From Halalkalibacter alkalisediminis (lineage in GTDB: Bacteria; Bacillota; Bacilli; Bacillales; Bacillaceae_D), in contig NZ_JAQQWT010000003.1 of the NCBI RefSeq assembly GCF_028610705.1, positions 109,412-173,411 on the forward strand: DNA of 64,000 nucleotides. Reading direction: 5' to 3'. Each line of letters starts with the position of its first letter. Within the stretch, counting starts at the first letter, position 1. The notes under the pieces were generated by a model. The model ran no database searches and had not been told where the DNA came from. It saw only the letters and a program-made list of their open reading frames with translations. Positions 46,628 to 55,364 of the stretch are shown here, one piece after another. The position numbers and the translations under genes are program-made.

Positions 46628-47068
46628 TTAATTACACATAGCTTTGCTATTTGTGAGTGTTTTTTTTAAATAGACAGTTGTGCCAATCATCGGTTCAGAT
46701 ACAACTTGAAGCTCATCCATGAAATTTTCCATAATTGTAAATCCCATACCCGAGCGTTCGAGTTCTGGTTTTGTTGTAAACAATGGTTGACGCGCTTCCT
46801 CAATATCTTGTATGCCCATACCTTCATCTCGAATCGTAAGTTCTATTGTGCCGTTTTCCAACGTACAATGAATATAAACCATCCCATCTGCTTGATTTTG
46901 ATAACCATGAATAATCGCATTGGTTACTGCTTCTGACACCACGGTCTTAATTTCTGTCATTTCATCCATAGTTGGGTCAAGTTGAGCAATAAAAGCACCC
47001 ACAGTCACTCGTGCAAACGACTCGTTTTGGCTCTGAGCGGAAAACTTCAAATCCATCACATTTTGCAT
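46628..47068 (-). CDS. spoIIAB: Anti-sigma-F factor / serine kinase
   Basis: A 146-residue GHKL-type protein kinase that binds sigma-F and phosphorylates SpoIIAA. The ATP-binding N box is [11 protein letters not shown], the G1 box RDEGMGI and the G2 box [15 protein letters not shown]. It ends KAMCN, close to the B. subtilis protein. Confidence 0.97.
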   Translation of the reverse strand: MQNVMDLKFSAQSQNESFARVTVGAFIAQLDPTMDEMTEIKTVVSEAVTNAIIHGYQNQADGMVYIHCTLENGTIELTIRDEGMGIQDIEEARQPLFTTKPELERSGMGFTIMENFMDELQVVSEPMIGTTVYLKKTLTNSKAMCN

Positions 47069-47071
47069 CGT

Positions 47072-47422
47072 TTAAGCCACCCCCAAAGTTTGTAAAGCAA
47101 ATTGTTCACTGTCTTCTAAACGGATAATTTTAAACAAACCTGACATTTCAAACAAACGTTTGACTGATGATGAAATGGCACAAACGACCATTTCTCCTCC
47201 GTTTGCTTTGACTTGTTTATACCTGCCAAGAATGACACCTAGACCAGAACTATCCATAAATGAAAGTAGTTCTAAGTTTAAGACAATATGCTTTACCTGA
47301 CCGTCAGCTAGCTTCTGCTCAACCTGTGCTCTTAATTTCTCTGCTGTATGGTGGTCAAGCTCTCCCTCTAATCGAACGAGCAAGACACTACCTCTTTTTT
47401 CTAAATCGATTTGTAAACTCAT
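47072..47422 (-). CDS. spoIIAA: Anti-anti-sigma-F factor
   Basis: A STAS-domain protein of about 116 residues. The phosphorylated serine is Ser58 in [10 protein letters not shown], at the same number as in B. subtilis when the start is set at the ATG eight bases after GAGGGAG. Earlier GTG and ATG codons are too close to the ribosome binding site. When dephosphorylated by SpoIIE it frees sigma-F from SpoIIAB. Confidence 0.97.
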   Translation of the reverse strand: MSLQIDLEKRGSVLLVRLEGELDHHTAEKLRAQVEQKLADGQVKHIVLNLELLSFMDSSGLGVILGRYKQVKANGGEMVVCAISSSVKRLFEMSGLFKIIRLEDSEQFALQTLGVA

Positions 47423-47501
47423 TTTCATCACTCCCTCTAGTTAGCTCACATTCATGAGTTAGCTTATAGATGATCTTCATCTACACTTTCTTTGCTAGAG
47501 A

Positions 47502-47530
47502 GAATTTCGCCTTTTTCCTTCGTGCTTCCT
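47502..47530 (-). promoter_or_regulatory. Candidate sigma-H promoter of spoIIAA-AB-sigF
   Basis: Minus-strand AGGAAGC and GCGAAATTC are 13 bases apart, resembling the sigma-H pattern (AGGA-type -35, GAAT-type -10), in the position known for this operon in B. subtilis. The -10 has one extra base relative to GAAT. Confidence 0.4.
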
Positions 47531-47534
47531 GCTA

Positions 47535-47573
47535 GATGACAAAACTAGTCTTGATTCGAAGGAAATTGTCAAA
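47535..47573 (-). promoter_or_regulatory. Candidate Spo0A boxes
   Basis: Two sequences resemble the 0A box TTTGTCRAA: ATTGTCAAA (47565-47573, eight of nine) and, on the other strand, TTTGTCATC (47535-47543, seven of nine). Both lie upstream of the sigma-H-like promoter, where Spo0A-P would activate spoIIA. Confidence 0.4.
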
Positions 47574-47580
47574 AGAAGCG

Positions 47581-48747
47581 TTAAGCCGCTCCAAATTTCG
47601 CAATGACACGCTTAAATAACTTCCACCATGAAGCTTCGTAAACATCATCTCCAGCTATGAGTGGTGTTTCGCTTAATATTTCACCTTCTCGTTCAATGAA
47701 AAGAGTCCCAATAATTTCACCTTGTTTGATAGGTGCATGTAGATTGGCTTCAATTTCTAAGCGTTCAACAACATCATCCACTTTGACTCCTTTTTTCGTT
47801 AAGATCGATACAGATTCAGACGTGACTACAGGAATCGTATTTTTATCACCTTTATTTACTTCTACATCAGCTAAAATATGATCTCGATCATAAAGCTTGT
47901 GTGTTTGATATTGACTAAATGCATAATCAAGCATAGAAGTAATTTGAGCGTTTCTCTCTTTAGGAGACGGTGCTCCCATAATAACTGTTATGACACGCAT
48001 TCCGTTCTTTTCGGCGGTTGCCGTTAAACAATACATTGCTTCTCTCGTGAACCCTGTCTTTAATCCATCTACTCCTGGATAAAATTTTACTAGTTTATTC
48101 GTATTGACAAGCCAAAATTTCTCATCTGTATCTTCTCTTAAATAATCCTCATAAATTCCTGTGAATTTCGTTATATCTTCATACTTTAAAAGTTCTTTTG
48201 AGATAACCGCTAAATCATAAGCAGTAGTGTAATGATTTTCAGCTGGAAGACCATTTGTATTCATGAAATTTGTATTTTCTAACCCTAGTTCTTTAACTTT
48301 GGTATTCATCATTGCAACAAATTCATCTTCGGTTCCAGCAATATGCTCTGCCATCGCTACAGACGCATCATTGGCTGATGCTACGGCAATTGCCTTTAGC
48401 ATATCTTTTACACTCATTTCTTCACCCGGCTCTAAGAAAACCTGTGATCCCCCCATCGAAGCTGCGTATTCACTTGTCCTGACCTTATCGTCATAAGCAA
48501 GTGCCCCTTTATCAATCGCTTCCATAATTAAAAGCATCGTCATGATCTTGGTCATACTTGCTGGTGGAAGCTTTTCATGACTATTTTTATCAAAAATCAC
48601 TTCACCAGTATCTCGTTCAATTACTATCGCTGAAGATGCCTTTTCTGCTAACTTCGCTTGTGGCTCTTCGGCGCTAGCCATTGGTGCAAACAAACTTAAA
48701 ACAAGGCATACGCTTAATAAACTGGATAGAATTTTCCTCATCTCCAT
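47581..48747 (-). CDS. dacF: D-alanyl-D-alanine carboxypeptidase DacF
   Basis: A 388-residue secreted low-molecular-weight penicillin-binding protein. A signal peptide ends near residue 26 (APMASAEE). Active-site motifs are Ser64-x-x-Lys67 (PPASMTKIM), SAND and KTG (GLKTGFT). The C-terminal domain after residue 280 is the usual PBP5-type sandwich. It lies upstream of spoIIAA as in B. subtilis, where it is made in the forespore and affects cortex peptidoglycan. GGAGGT lies close to the first ATG; the ATG two codons later is an alternative. Confidence 0.93.
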   Translation of the reverse strand: MEMRKILSSLLSVCLVLSLFAPMASAEEPQAKLAEKASSAIVIERDTGEVIFDKNSHEKLPPASMTKIMTMLLIMEAIDKGALAYDDKVRTSEYAASMGGSQVFLEPGEEMSVKDMLKAIAVASANDASVAMAEHIAGTEDEFVAMMNTKVKELGLENTNFMNTNGLPAENHYTTAYDLAVISKELLKYEDITKFTGIYEDYLREDTDEKFWLVNTNKLVKFYPGVDGLKTGFTREAMYCLTATAEKNGMRVITVIMGAPSPKERNAQITSMLDYAFSQYQTHKLYDRDHILADVEVNKGDKNTIPVVTSESVSILTKKGVKVDDVVERLEIEANLHAPIKQGEIIGTLFIEREGEILSETPLIAGDDVYEASWWKLFKRVIAKFGAA

Positions 48748-49440
48748 CCGACCTCCATCTCATTTTCATAGTCTTCCTTAGGTGATCCGATTCTTCCAAA
48801 GCAGGAAAATCCACCCAAGTTGGCTACCCCCCATTTTCTCCAGTTGATGTTTTTTTATACATCAATAAAGATAAATTAGTTGAATTTTAACTATCTAGAA
48901 ATTTATCAACACGTATGATAGAACGGAAGAAAATCACCCCAAAAAGGAAATACTGAATCTATCTTTGAAATAACCATTCCTATTATTCTGTTTATCATTG
49001 CCCTTCCGACTAGTTGGAAACAGAAAGCCAAAAAAGTATTTACAAGATAGCAATCTTAGCTAAACTCATTTAAACCTACTTATCTTTTAGCTCACTCGTC
49101 CTACAAGAAAAGAAAGAATAAAAGATGTTTAATCTTCGAAATGTATTTGAAACCTATTTCTTAATCTATGTAAAAATAAGAATTATTTTCTCGCCCAAAC
49201 CGAAATGATCTACAGTGAAAAACGATTAGAAGCCACATACAGGAATTTACTTATGGAATTCATGGCGACATTCGCTACAATTAACTAAGTAAATCGTGAA
49301 ACATTACTCACTCTTGCGTGGTGTTGCCTTTGCTATTTTAATCCTGACTATTACACTCTATTTAGTTTGTTTTAATTGTTTGTTGGACTCTTTTCCTTTA
49401 TACTTCTTAATAAGAGATCTTACCCGGAGGAATACGAAAA
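48748..49440. other. Intergenic gap between dacF and the hydrolase gene
   Basis: About 690 bases without a convincing gene. A small dyad TTGATGT/ACATCAA (48844-48865) lies near the dacF start. On the plus strand at about 48950-49050 a short open stretch ends in a hydrophobic segment and a basic tail (LPTSWKQKAKKVFTR) but has no start or ribosome binding site, so I do not call it. I see nothing else. Confidence 0.5.
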
Positions 49441-50232
49441 ATGACTTCTACTGCAATTCGGTTTCATTCAAATCAATTATCAGCCGCCATCCATTACCCC
49501 ATTGATCAACAGCAGTCTAGCTTTCCTACTATTATATTTGTACATGGATTTGTTGGAAGCAAAGTGGGAGACCATAGACTATTTGTCAAAGCAGCAAATT
49601 TCTTTGTGCAAAAAGGCTTTATTTGTTTTCGATTTGATTTTCGAGGTTGTGGTGAAAGTGATGGCGATTATCAAGAAGTAACAGTCACAAAGCAGCTGGA
49701 AGAATTAAGAGCCGCCATTCACTATGTTTCTACCTTAAATAGAGTCAATCCAGAACAAATCATTCTAATTGGTCACAGTTTAGGAGGCGCAATTACCGCT
49801 TTATCGGCTAGTAGCTTTCCGTCTATTCAAAACATTGTGCTCTGGTCACCGGTAGCTAGGCCTTATTTAGACATTCGTTTCATTACAGGGGATGAAGCTA
49901 TATTAACGGCTGAAAAAAAAGGTACCTTTGACTATAAAGGCTTTTTACTTAGTCATGATTTTTTCAGAGACTTAAATAATCACGATCCACTAGAAGCAAT
50001 CACTTCCTATGAAGGCTCAATCTTTATTATTCATGGTGATCAGGATCAAGAAGTCCCTAAAGAAAATGTCGCTACCTATAGAAAAGTAATAAATGAAAAA
50101 AGAAACGAACAATTGATTGACGTTTCTTATATATCAGGAGCTGACCATACTTTTACGAACACATCTTGGGAGAATGAACTTTTTCACAAAACAAATAAGT
50201 GGTTAGAAAACGTTCTAAATCCTCGAAGCTAA
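49441..50232 (+). CDS. Alpha/beta hydrolase
   Basis: A 263-residue cytoplasmic alpha/beta hydrolase. The nucleophile is Ser113 in GHSLGG, the acid is Asp200 or Asp202 (HGDQDQEVP) and the base His236 (GADHTF). VHGFVGSKVG forms the oxyanion region. It resembles esterases and acyl hydrolases of the YqkD/feruloyl-esterase-like group; the substrate is unknown. GGAGGA precedes the start. Confidence 0.85.
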   Translation: MTSTAIRFHSNQLSAAIHYPIDQQQSSFPTIIFVHGFVGSKVGDHRLFVKAANFFVQKGFICFRFDFRGCGESDGDYQEVTVTKQLEELRAAIHYVSTLNRVNPEQIILIGHSLGGAITALSASSFPSIQNIVLWSPVARPYLDIRFITGDEAILTAEKKGTFDYKGFLLSHDFFRDLNNHDPLEAITSYEGSIFIIHGDQDQEVPKENVATYRKVINEKRNEQLIDVSYISGADHTFTNTSWENELFHKTNKWLENVLNPRS

Positions 50233-50252
50233 TCGCCCCGAGGATTCTTTTT
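50218..50252 (+). terminator. Terminator of the hydrolase gene
   Basis: AATCCTCG pairs with CGAGGATT, overlapping the stop codon, followed by CTTTTTT. Confidence 0.75.
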
Positions 50253-51478
50253 TATTGAACCGGTGTGGGTTCCTCTATGTTAATAGCTGGACCAAAAAAC
50301 TCGTAATGAATGTTTTCTGTTTTCACCTCTAATTGCTTGAGTTCACTGACGACTGCTTTAATAAAAGGAACAGGGCCACACACATAAAACTGTCCGTCAT
50401 TCTCCTTTACCACTGATTCTAAGAAGGCTTGGTCTATATAACCTTCTTGATCGTATTTTCTTTCACGCTTATCTTCACTTGTTGGTTCAGAATATAGAAG
50501 ATAATTTCTAGCATGATTAGACAACGCAACGCTATCCTTCACTTCTTCACCAAATGCATGTACATTGCTATTTTTAGCAGCATGGATGAAAGTCACTTCT
50601 TGCTCAGGGTCATTAGCGACAATCGTTTTTAACATGCTGAGCAACGGTGTTACCCCTACTCCTCCACTAATTAAATAAGCTGGCTTACGATTTTTAAAGT
50701 CTAAAACAAAATCTCCTGCAGGTGCACTTACTTCTACTTCATAACCGATTTCACACTCATGTAAATAATTTGAGACTTTACCAGCAGGTGTTCCTTCATC
50801 CTCACGCTTAACGGAAATTCTATACATCTTTTCATTAGGAGAATCTGAAAGACTATACTGCCTATTTTGAAGATAAGTTTCTCCATCGATATTGATTCGT
50901 AAAGATACATATTGTCCTGGACTAAAGCTTGGTACCCCTTGACCGTCAGCTGGCGCTAAATAAAATGACGTGATTGATTGACTTTCTTTTACCTTATCGA
51001 CAATACGAAACGGCTTAAAGTCTTTCCAACCATTTTTTTGTTGTTCTGCTTCCTCATACATTTCTTTTTCAACTTGAATAAAAATATCAGCAATAGCTCC
51101 GTATGCTTCCGCCCATGCTTGTAAGATTTCTTCCGTGGCAGCATCGCCTAATACTTCTTTAATCGCTTTCAATAAAAATTCTCCTACAATTGGGTAATGC
51201 TCGGCTTTTATCGCTAAGCTCCGATGCTTATGAGCAATTTGTTTGACGACAGGCAGAAGAACCTCTAACTGATCAATATATTTAGCAGCAGCTGTAACCG
51301 TGTTAGCAAGAGCTGTTTGCTGTCTTCCCTTTTGCTGATTGGCATGATTAAAAATATGCAGCAATTCCGGATGTGCCTCAAACATCGTTTTATAAAAATG
51401 AGTTGTAATCTCTTTTCCTTTTACTTCAAGTACTGGTGCGGTTGATTTTACAATTCCAATTGTTTTTTCTGATAACAT
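50252..51478 (-). CDS. hmp: Flavohaemoglobin / nitric oxide dioxygenase
   Basis: A 408-residue protein with three parts: a globin domain (residues 1-140, with HKHRSLAIKAEHYPIVGEFL around the haem His), an FAD-binding ferredoxin-reductase domain (RQYSLSDSPN) and an NAD-binding domain (GGVGVTPLLSML, YVCGPVPF). It oxidises nitric oxide to nitrate using oxygen and NADH. Two near-identical 25-bp sites upstream and the divergent nsrR gene indicate NO-responsive control. Confidence 0.97.
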   Translation of the reverse strand: MLSEKTIGIVKSTAPVLEVKGKEITTHFYKTMFEAHPELLHIFNHANQQKGRQQTALANTVTAAAKYIDQLEVLLPVVKQIAHKHRSLAIKAEHYPIVGEFLLKAIKEVLGDAATEEILQAWAEAYGAIADIFIQVEKEMYEEAEQQKNGWKDFKPFRIVDKVKESQSITSFYLAPADGQGVPSFSPGQYVSLRINIDGETYLQNRQYSLSDSPNEKMYRISVKREDEGTPAGKVSNYLHECEIGYEVEVSAPAGDFVLDFKNRKPAYLISGGVGVTPLLSMLKTIVANDPEQEVTFIHAAKNSNVHAFGEEVKDSVALSNHARNYLLYSEPTSEDKRERKYDQEGYIDQAFLESVVKENDGQFYVCGPVPFIKAVVSELKQLEVKTENIHYEFFGPAINIEEPTPVQ

Positions 51479-51497
51479 AATCTTTTCCCCTACCTTT

Positions 51498-51570
51498 AAA
51501 GATGTATTTTAAATACTGCTTTAAGTGTAGACTTGATTTCATTTTAAAGCAATATATAAAATACACCTTT
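51498..51570. promoter_or_regulatory. Two NsrR operator sites upstream of hmp
   Basis: Site 1 (51498-51522) contains GATGTATTTTAAATAC and site 2 (51546-51570), read on the opposite strand, contains GGTGTATTTTATATAT; both are flanked by AAAG and GCTTT. The two 25-bp sites differ at four positions and lie 48 bases apart. The ATGTATTTnAAATACAT-like half-sites agree with the known NsrR motif. Site 1 lies within about 45 bases of the hmp start and site 2 near its likely promoter. Confidence 0.75.
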
Positions 51571-51620
51571 AATAAATTGGTCACAATTGATTCATGATTT
51601 TAACTAACGATATTGCCACT

Positions 51621-51648
51621 AATGTGAGATCTTTCTCACATTTTTTTT
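51621..51648 (+). terminator. Orphan intrinsic terminator between divergent hmp and nsrR
   Basis: AATGTGAGA pairs exactly with TCTCACATT over TCTT and runs into eight T residues on the plus strand. No plus-strand gene precedes it, since hmp points the other way. Confidence 0.75.
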
Positions 51649-51710
51649 AAGTGAAGCTTCTTATATAGAAAGTGATCGAAGTGATTAGATCACACTTCAT
51701 AAAGACATAC

Positions 51711-51740
51711 TTTACGATAAGATTATGATAAAATTATATT
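51711..51740 (+). promoter_or_regulatory. nsrR promoter
   Basis: TTTACG and TATATT are 18 bases apart, ending about 30 bases before the nsrR start. An inverted repeat GTGATTAGATCAC lies upstream at about 51681. Confidence 0.5.
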
Positions 51741-51769
51741 TATTTACTAGATAATGTGAGGCTATAACA

Positions 51770-52222
51770 ATGAAATTAACGATTTATACAGACTATTCTC
51801 TTCGTGTTCTTATTTACCTAACAACGCTTGAGGAGAATGAAAAAACAAATATTAAAGAGATAGCTAGTGCCTATGGTATTTCTAAAAATCATCTAATGAA
51901 GGTTATTTTTCAATTAGGAAAGCTAGGTCTTATCGACACAACACGTGGTCGTAACGGGGGAATTCGTCTAGCTCTCGAGCCAAACGAGATTAATATTGGC
52001 TCTGTTGTTCGACAAACAGAGGATGACTTAAATATTGTTGAATGTTTTAATACCGAACAAAACACTTGTGCGATTTCACCTGCATGTAAGTTAAAAGGCG
52101 TCTTGCATCAAGCCTTAAAGGCCTACTTAGAAGTGCTTGACCAATACACGTTAGCTGATTTAACACAAAACCAATCACTGTTGAAAGAGTTGTTACAACA
52201 AGACAAATCCACATCTCACTAG
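51770..52222 (+). CDS. nsrR: Rrf2-family nitric-oxide-sensing repressor NsrR
   Basis: A 150-residue Rrf2 regulator. The helix-turn-helix (IKEIASAYGISKNHLMKVIF) lies near residues 28-47, with the wing TRGRNGGIRLA. Three cysteines, Cys92, Cys100 and Cys106, are placed exactly as the iron-sulphur ligands of B. subtilis NsrR. Nitrosylation of the cluster releases repression, here most likely of hmp next door. GTGAGG precedes the start. Confidence 0.93.
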   Translation: MKLTIYTDYSLRVLIYLTTLEENEKTNIKEIASAYGISKNHLMKVIFQLGKLGLIDTTRGRNGGIRLALEPNEINIGSVVRQTEDDLNIVECFNTEQNTCAISPACKLKGVLHQALKAYLEVLDQYTLADLTQNQSLLKELLQQDKSTSH

Positions 52223-52232
52223 ATGTGGATTT
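52205..52232. terminator. Terminator between nsrR and ohr
   Basis: AAATCCACATC pairs with GATGTGGATTT and includes the nsrR stop codon; it serves the two converging genes. Confidence 0.7.
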
Positions 52233-52239
52233 ACCTTGT

Positions 52240-52662
52240 TTATTCGCCTGTAGTTTGTAATTGAACGTCGATATTTCCTCTGGTTGCTTTTGAATATGGG
52301 CACACTTGATGTGCTTTTTGTACAAGTTCTTCTGCCTCAGATTGAGCGGCTCCTTTGACCGTTACATGAAGAACAACTCCTATCTTAAAGCCATTGTCTT
52401 CTGGGTCCTTCATTAAACTCACTTCAGCATTAATCTCTGAATTAATTTCCTTTTTTTCTTTAGTTGCTACTAAGTTCAAGGCCCCGTCAAAACAAGCTGC
52501 ATAGCCTGCAGCAAAAAGTTGCTCTGGATTTGTTCCCTCAAAAGCCTGTACATCACCCTTTGGCATTACCAACTTATGATTTAATACGCCATTTTCAGAT
52601 GTTACATGACCATTTCTTCCACCAACCGCTTTTGCTTGAGCAGTAAATAAAATATCTGCCAT
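52240..52662 (-). CDS. Organic hydroperoxide resistance protein (Ohr)
   Basis: A 140-residue Ohr/OsmC thiol peroxidase. The reactive Cys57 (YAACFDG) and resolving Cys121 (QVCPYSKAT) are present, with the activating Arg16 and Glu47 at the expected places. It reduces organic hydroperoxides. No OhrR gene is adjacent in this window, so its regulation is not visible. Confidence 0.93.
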   Translation of the reverse strand: MADILFTAQAKAVGGRNGHVTSENGVLNHKLVMPKGDVQAFEGTNPEQLFAAGYAACFDGALNLVATKEKKEINSEINAEVSLMKDPEDNGFKIGVVLHVTVKGAAQSEAEELVQKAHQVCPYSKATRGNIDVQLQTTGE

Positions 52663-53019
52663 TAGCTAACACTCTCCTCATTTCTTTATCCTTCTCTATG
52701 ACTATTCACTAAAAAGAATCGCATTAAACATCCACCCACAAAAAATTCAGGAAGCTATAACTTCTGAGATAAAATCAGCTGTATGATAGTCATTTTGATA
52801 ATCTAAAGCCCTCTGTTCTCTTCATTTACACTTCAGAAAAAATGGATTGTGACTTTATTCGTTAAATCTACCCTTCATGCTTTAAATAAGGCTTTTATGC
52901 ATCATCTCCTCTAACTCTTTATCCCATAAAGAAGCCTCTTCAAATTTCGACTCTAAAAAACCCCCGTTGTGTGAACAACGGAGGTCAAGCCAATCATTAT
53001 GGACTAGAGATGTTAACAA
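52663..53019. other. Intergenic gap upstream of ohr
   Basis: No gene is supported. On the minus strand near 52880-52955 a short open frame reads KFEEASLWDKELEEMM before a stop, but it has no start codon and runs through the SASP terminator. I see no clear peroxide operator; a short A/T-rich stretch precedes ohr. Confidence 0.5.
52955..52984 (-). terminator. Terminator of the SASP gene
   Basis: CCTCCGTTG pairs with CAACGGGGG over six bases and is followed by TTTTTT on the minus strand. Confidence 0.85.
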
Positions 53020-53220
53020 TTAAAACTGAGAACCTCCAAGCTGAGATTCAGCTTGTTGAACTAGACGCTTGGTGATTTCGCCGCCAACAGATCCGTTTGC
53101 ACGTGCTGTTGCATCTGCACCAAGTTGAACGCCGAATTCAGAAGCGATTTCGTACTTCATTTGGTCTAGTGCTTGCTGTACTCCAGGAACTAAAAGTTCA
53201 TTACTGTTGTTGCTTGCCAT
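53020..53220 (-). CDS. Alpha/beta-type small acid-soluble spore protein
   Basis: A 66-residue DNA-binding spore protein. It has the germination protease site (YEIASEFGV) and the conserved [20 protein letters not shown] half. Such proteins coat spore DNA and protect it from UV and heat, then are degraded on germination. A sigma-G-like promoter and a terminator frame it as a single-gene unit. Confidence 0.97.
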   Translation of the reverse strand: MASNNSNELLVPGVQQALDQMKYEIASEFGVQLGADATARANGSVGGEITKRLVQQAESQLGGSQF

Positions 53221-53254
53221 TTCTGTTCACCTCGCTTTGTTCGTATTCAATAAC

Positions 53255-53283
53255 TATTGTGTGAGATTTCAAGAAACTTATGT
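53255..53283 (-). promoter_or_regulatory. Candidate sigma-G promoter of the SASP gene
   Basis: Minus-strand ACATA and CACAATA are 17 bases apart; each differs by one base from the sigma-G consensus (GHATR, CATWHTA). Confidence 0.45.
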
Positions 53284-53307
53284 AAGATTTCTTTTGGTAA
53301 TCTTTTC

Positions 53308-53700
53308 TTATAGTTCATAAAGCTCTAAAGGAAGTTCATCCGGATCTTGAAAAAAAGTGAACTTTTTCCCCGTTTGCTCATCTATTCGCACCCTCTCAAC
53401 CTTAATGCCTCGTTGTTCCAATTTTATTTTTGTAGCTTCAATATTACTAACTTCAAATGCTAAATGTCTTAACCCTCTTCCTTCTGGATAACTTAATCTC
53501 TCAGGTGCACCTGGAAACGAAAAAAGTTCGATCTGATCTTTTTCTCCGACCAATAAATCTAACTTATAAGACTTTCTTTCAGATCGGTAAGTTTCACTAA
53601 TGATTTTCAATCCTAAAATATCTACATAGAATTCCTTTGACTTCTGATAATCCGAGCAAATAATAGCTGCATGATGGATTCGATTAAACAAACTTAGCAC
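53308..53700 (-). CDS. VOC-family (glyoxalase-like) protein
   Basis: A 130-residue vicinal-oxygen-chelate protein similar to the YaeR/SMU1112c group, as judged from IHHAAIICSDYQKSKEFYVD, GLRHLAFEV and FFQDPDELPLELYEL at the end. Likely metal ligands are an N-terminal His, the His in GLRHLAF and the last Glu. The start is GTG. Its reaction is unknown. Confidence 0.85.
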   Translation of the reverse strand: MLSLFNRIHHAAIICSDYQKSKEFYVDILGLKIISETYRSERKSYKLDLLVGEKDQIELFSFPGAPERLSYPEGRGLRHLAFEVSNIEATKIKLEQRGIKVERVRIDEQTGKKFTFFQDPDELPLELYEL

Positions 53701-53728
53701 CTACTTTCATTTTCTTTATCTTACCATT

Positions 53729-54307
53729 TTAATCAAGTTTTGTAGGAGGTACATTCGTATGTTTCTTATCCATTACTTCAGCAAAAAGTTCTCCATAATG
53801 CACGTCTTCCTTCTTGTTTTGTATCCCTAGCATTTGCTTGAACTCACCTACAGTTAGCGGTTTTGCATCATCGGTCAGTTCAATTCCTATCCTCCCATTC
53901 GGTTCAAGTAAAGCAACTTTCACATCATTATAATCAGTAACACCATATTGCCTTAGTTCAGCTTCTAATTTATCAACGGTCAACCGGTATTTCTTTAGAT
54001 TCTCAACAACAATTTCTCCGTCTTGAATCACTACAGCAGACGTACCGGTTATAAACTTCTCAACGGAGTTAAATTTCACTTGTATATACTCTACAAAGAT
54101 TAAAACCACCATAAAAACGGCAATGGCCATAACGGTATTTAATTTACTATCTTCGATAATCGGTTGGACAATAATATTTCCGATCGAGATCACCACAACG
54201 GTTGTCGGAATGGTCATCTGCGCAATTGATTTTCGACCAGAGAGTCTCAGGAGCATAAATCCAGATATGACCATTACAGCCGATTCCCATAATATATTTA
54301 AATCCAC
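53729..54307 (-). CDS. DUF421 membrane protein (YetF-type), intact
   Basis: A 192-residue protein with three N-terminal hydrophobic segments and the DUF421 cytoplasmic domain (EIVVENLKKYRLTVDKLEAELRQ, then VKVALLEPNGRIGI). The family is common in spore-formers and its function is not established. The start is a GTG preceded by AAGGAG. A frameshifted relative lies 3 kb away. Confidence 0.85.
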   Translation of the reverse strand: MDLNILWESAVMVISGFMLLRLSGRKSIAQMTIPTTVVVISIGNIIVQPIIEDSKLNTVMAIAVFMVVLIFVEYIQVKFNSVEKFITGTSAVVIQDGEIVVENLKKYRLTVDKLEAELRQYGVTDYNDVKVALLEPNGRIGIELTDDAKPLTVGEFKQMLGIQNKKEDVHYGELFAEVMDKKHTNVPPTKLD

Positions 54308-54433
54308 GACTTATTCTCCTTTCTTTTTTCATCCTTTTTATATTCCCAAAAAAACGAAAACCTTACTCCACATAAATTAGTAATTTAATCGAAAACTAAT
54401 ATTCGTACGTTACATATTAAAGGAGGTCTAGTT

Positions 54434-55294
54434 GTGGATCAAGAAATGAGCTATAGCAAAGACAATAAATTTATTCCAATTACGACCATTAAAGATGGTG
54501 TGTTGCAAACTGTTGCACCAGATCTCTATTGCTTCCCTATTCAAGTTGTGAACATTTGTTTTGTAGGAAACCCAAGCCATGACAAGGGGTGGGTGCTTGT
54601 TGATGCAGGTATGCCTAAGTCAGCAGATAAAATTTTAGATGCTTTGCAAGAAAATTTTGGGGCAGTTCATCCTCCACGTGCCATCTTGTTAACGCATGGA
54701 CATTTTGATCATGTTGGTGCCGTTATTGAATTATCTAACCAATGGGATGTTCCTATTTATGCTCATTCAGCTGAATTTCCCTATTTAACAGGCGAAAAAA
54801 GTTATCCCGAACCTGATTCAACGGTTGAAGGCGGCTTAATCGCAAAAATGTCCCCACTCTTTCCAAATGAACCGACTCAATTAGGAAGTAGATTAAAAGA
54901 GCTTCCAAAAGATCACCGAATTCCGGAATTACCAGGTTGGAGATGGATTCATACACCCGGTCACACCCCAGGACATGTCTCTTTTATTCGGATAGAAGAT
55001 CACGCACTTATTGCAGGTGATGCCTTTGTTACGGTTAAACAAGATTCTCTATATAAAGTGCTGACACAGCAAAAAGAAATAAACGGTCCACCTCGATACT
55101 TAACAACAGATTGGGAGGCTGCGTGGGAATCGGTAAAAATCCTAGATAACCTAGAGCCCACATTAGCCATAACTGGTCATGGTCCTCCTATGCAAGGGGA
55201 GGAATTAACAGAAAGTCTTAACAAACTTGTTCGAGACTTTGATAAGATTGCAATCCCTGACTATGGCCGTTACGTTGATCCAAATATGCATTAA
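54434..55294 (+). CDS. Metallo-beta-lactamase-fold hydrolase
   Basis: A 286-residue protein with the di-zinc motif THGHFDHVG, a later His in TPGHTPGHVS, Asp in IAGDAF and His in ITGHGPPM. It resembles glyoxalase II-like or YflN-type hydrolases; the substrate is not known. The start is a GTG seven bases after AGGAGG. Confidence 0.85.
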   Translation: MDQEMSYSKDNKFIPITTIKDGVLQTVAPDLYCFPIQVVNICFVGNPSHDKGWVLVDAGMPKSADKILDALQENFGAVHPPRAILLTHGHFDHVGAVIELSNQWDVPIYAHSAEFPYLTGEKSYPEPDSTVEGGLIAKMSPLFPNEPTQLGSRLKELPKDHRIPELPGWRWIHTPGHTPGHVSFIRIEDHALIAGDAFVTVKQDSLYKVLTQQKEINGPPRYLTTDWEAAWESVKILDNLEPTLAITGHGPPMQGEELTESLNKLVRDFDKIAIPDYGRYVDPNMH

Positions 55295-55315
55295 AAGACG
55301 ACATTTTGTCTGATA

Positions 55316-55360
55316 GAAAAAACCTGAGTCCACTGCCAATAGCAGTAGACTCAGGTTTTC
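55316..55360. terminator. Bidirectional terminator after the metallo-hydrolase gene
   Basis: AACCTGAGTC and ACTGC pair with GCAGT and GACTCAGGTT around a 5-base loop with one mismatched pair, and are flanked by A and T runs. Confidence 0.8.
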
Positions 55361-55364
55361 ATCG

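Noticed and set aside
47581-48865. Sigma-F promoter GTATA / GGAGAAAAT upstream of dacF
   Set aside because: The elements are present but 14 bases apart, shorter than the 15-16 usual for sigma-F, and they overlap a small dyad; not strong enough to list.
48950-49050. Possible end of a membrane protein (hydrophobic run then LPTSWKQKAKKVFTR)
   Set aside because: The open stretch is short with no start, and the hydrophobic segment alone does not identify any family, including the missing SpoVAA or SpoVAB.
52880-53012. Minus-strand open stretch reading KFEEASLWDKELEEMM near the SASP gene
   Set aside because: It has no ATG or GTG with a ribosome binding site and runs through the SASP terminator hairpin, so chance openness or an old remnant is more likely than a gene.
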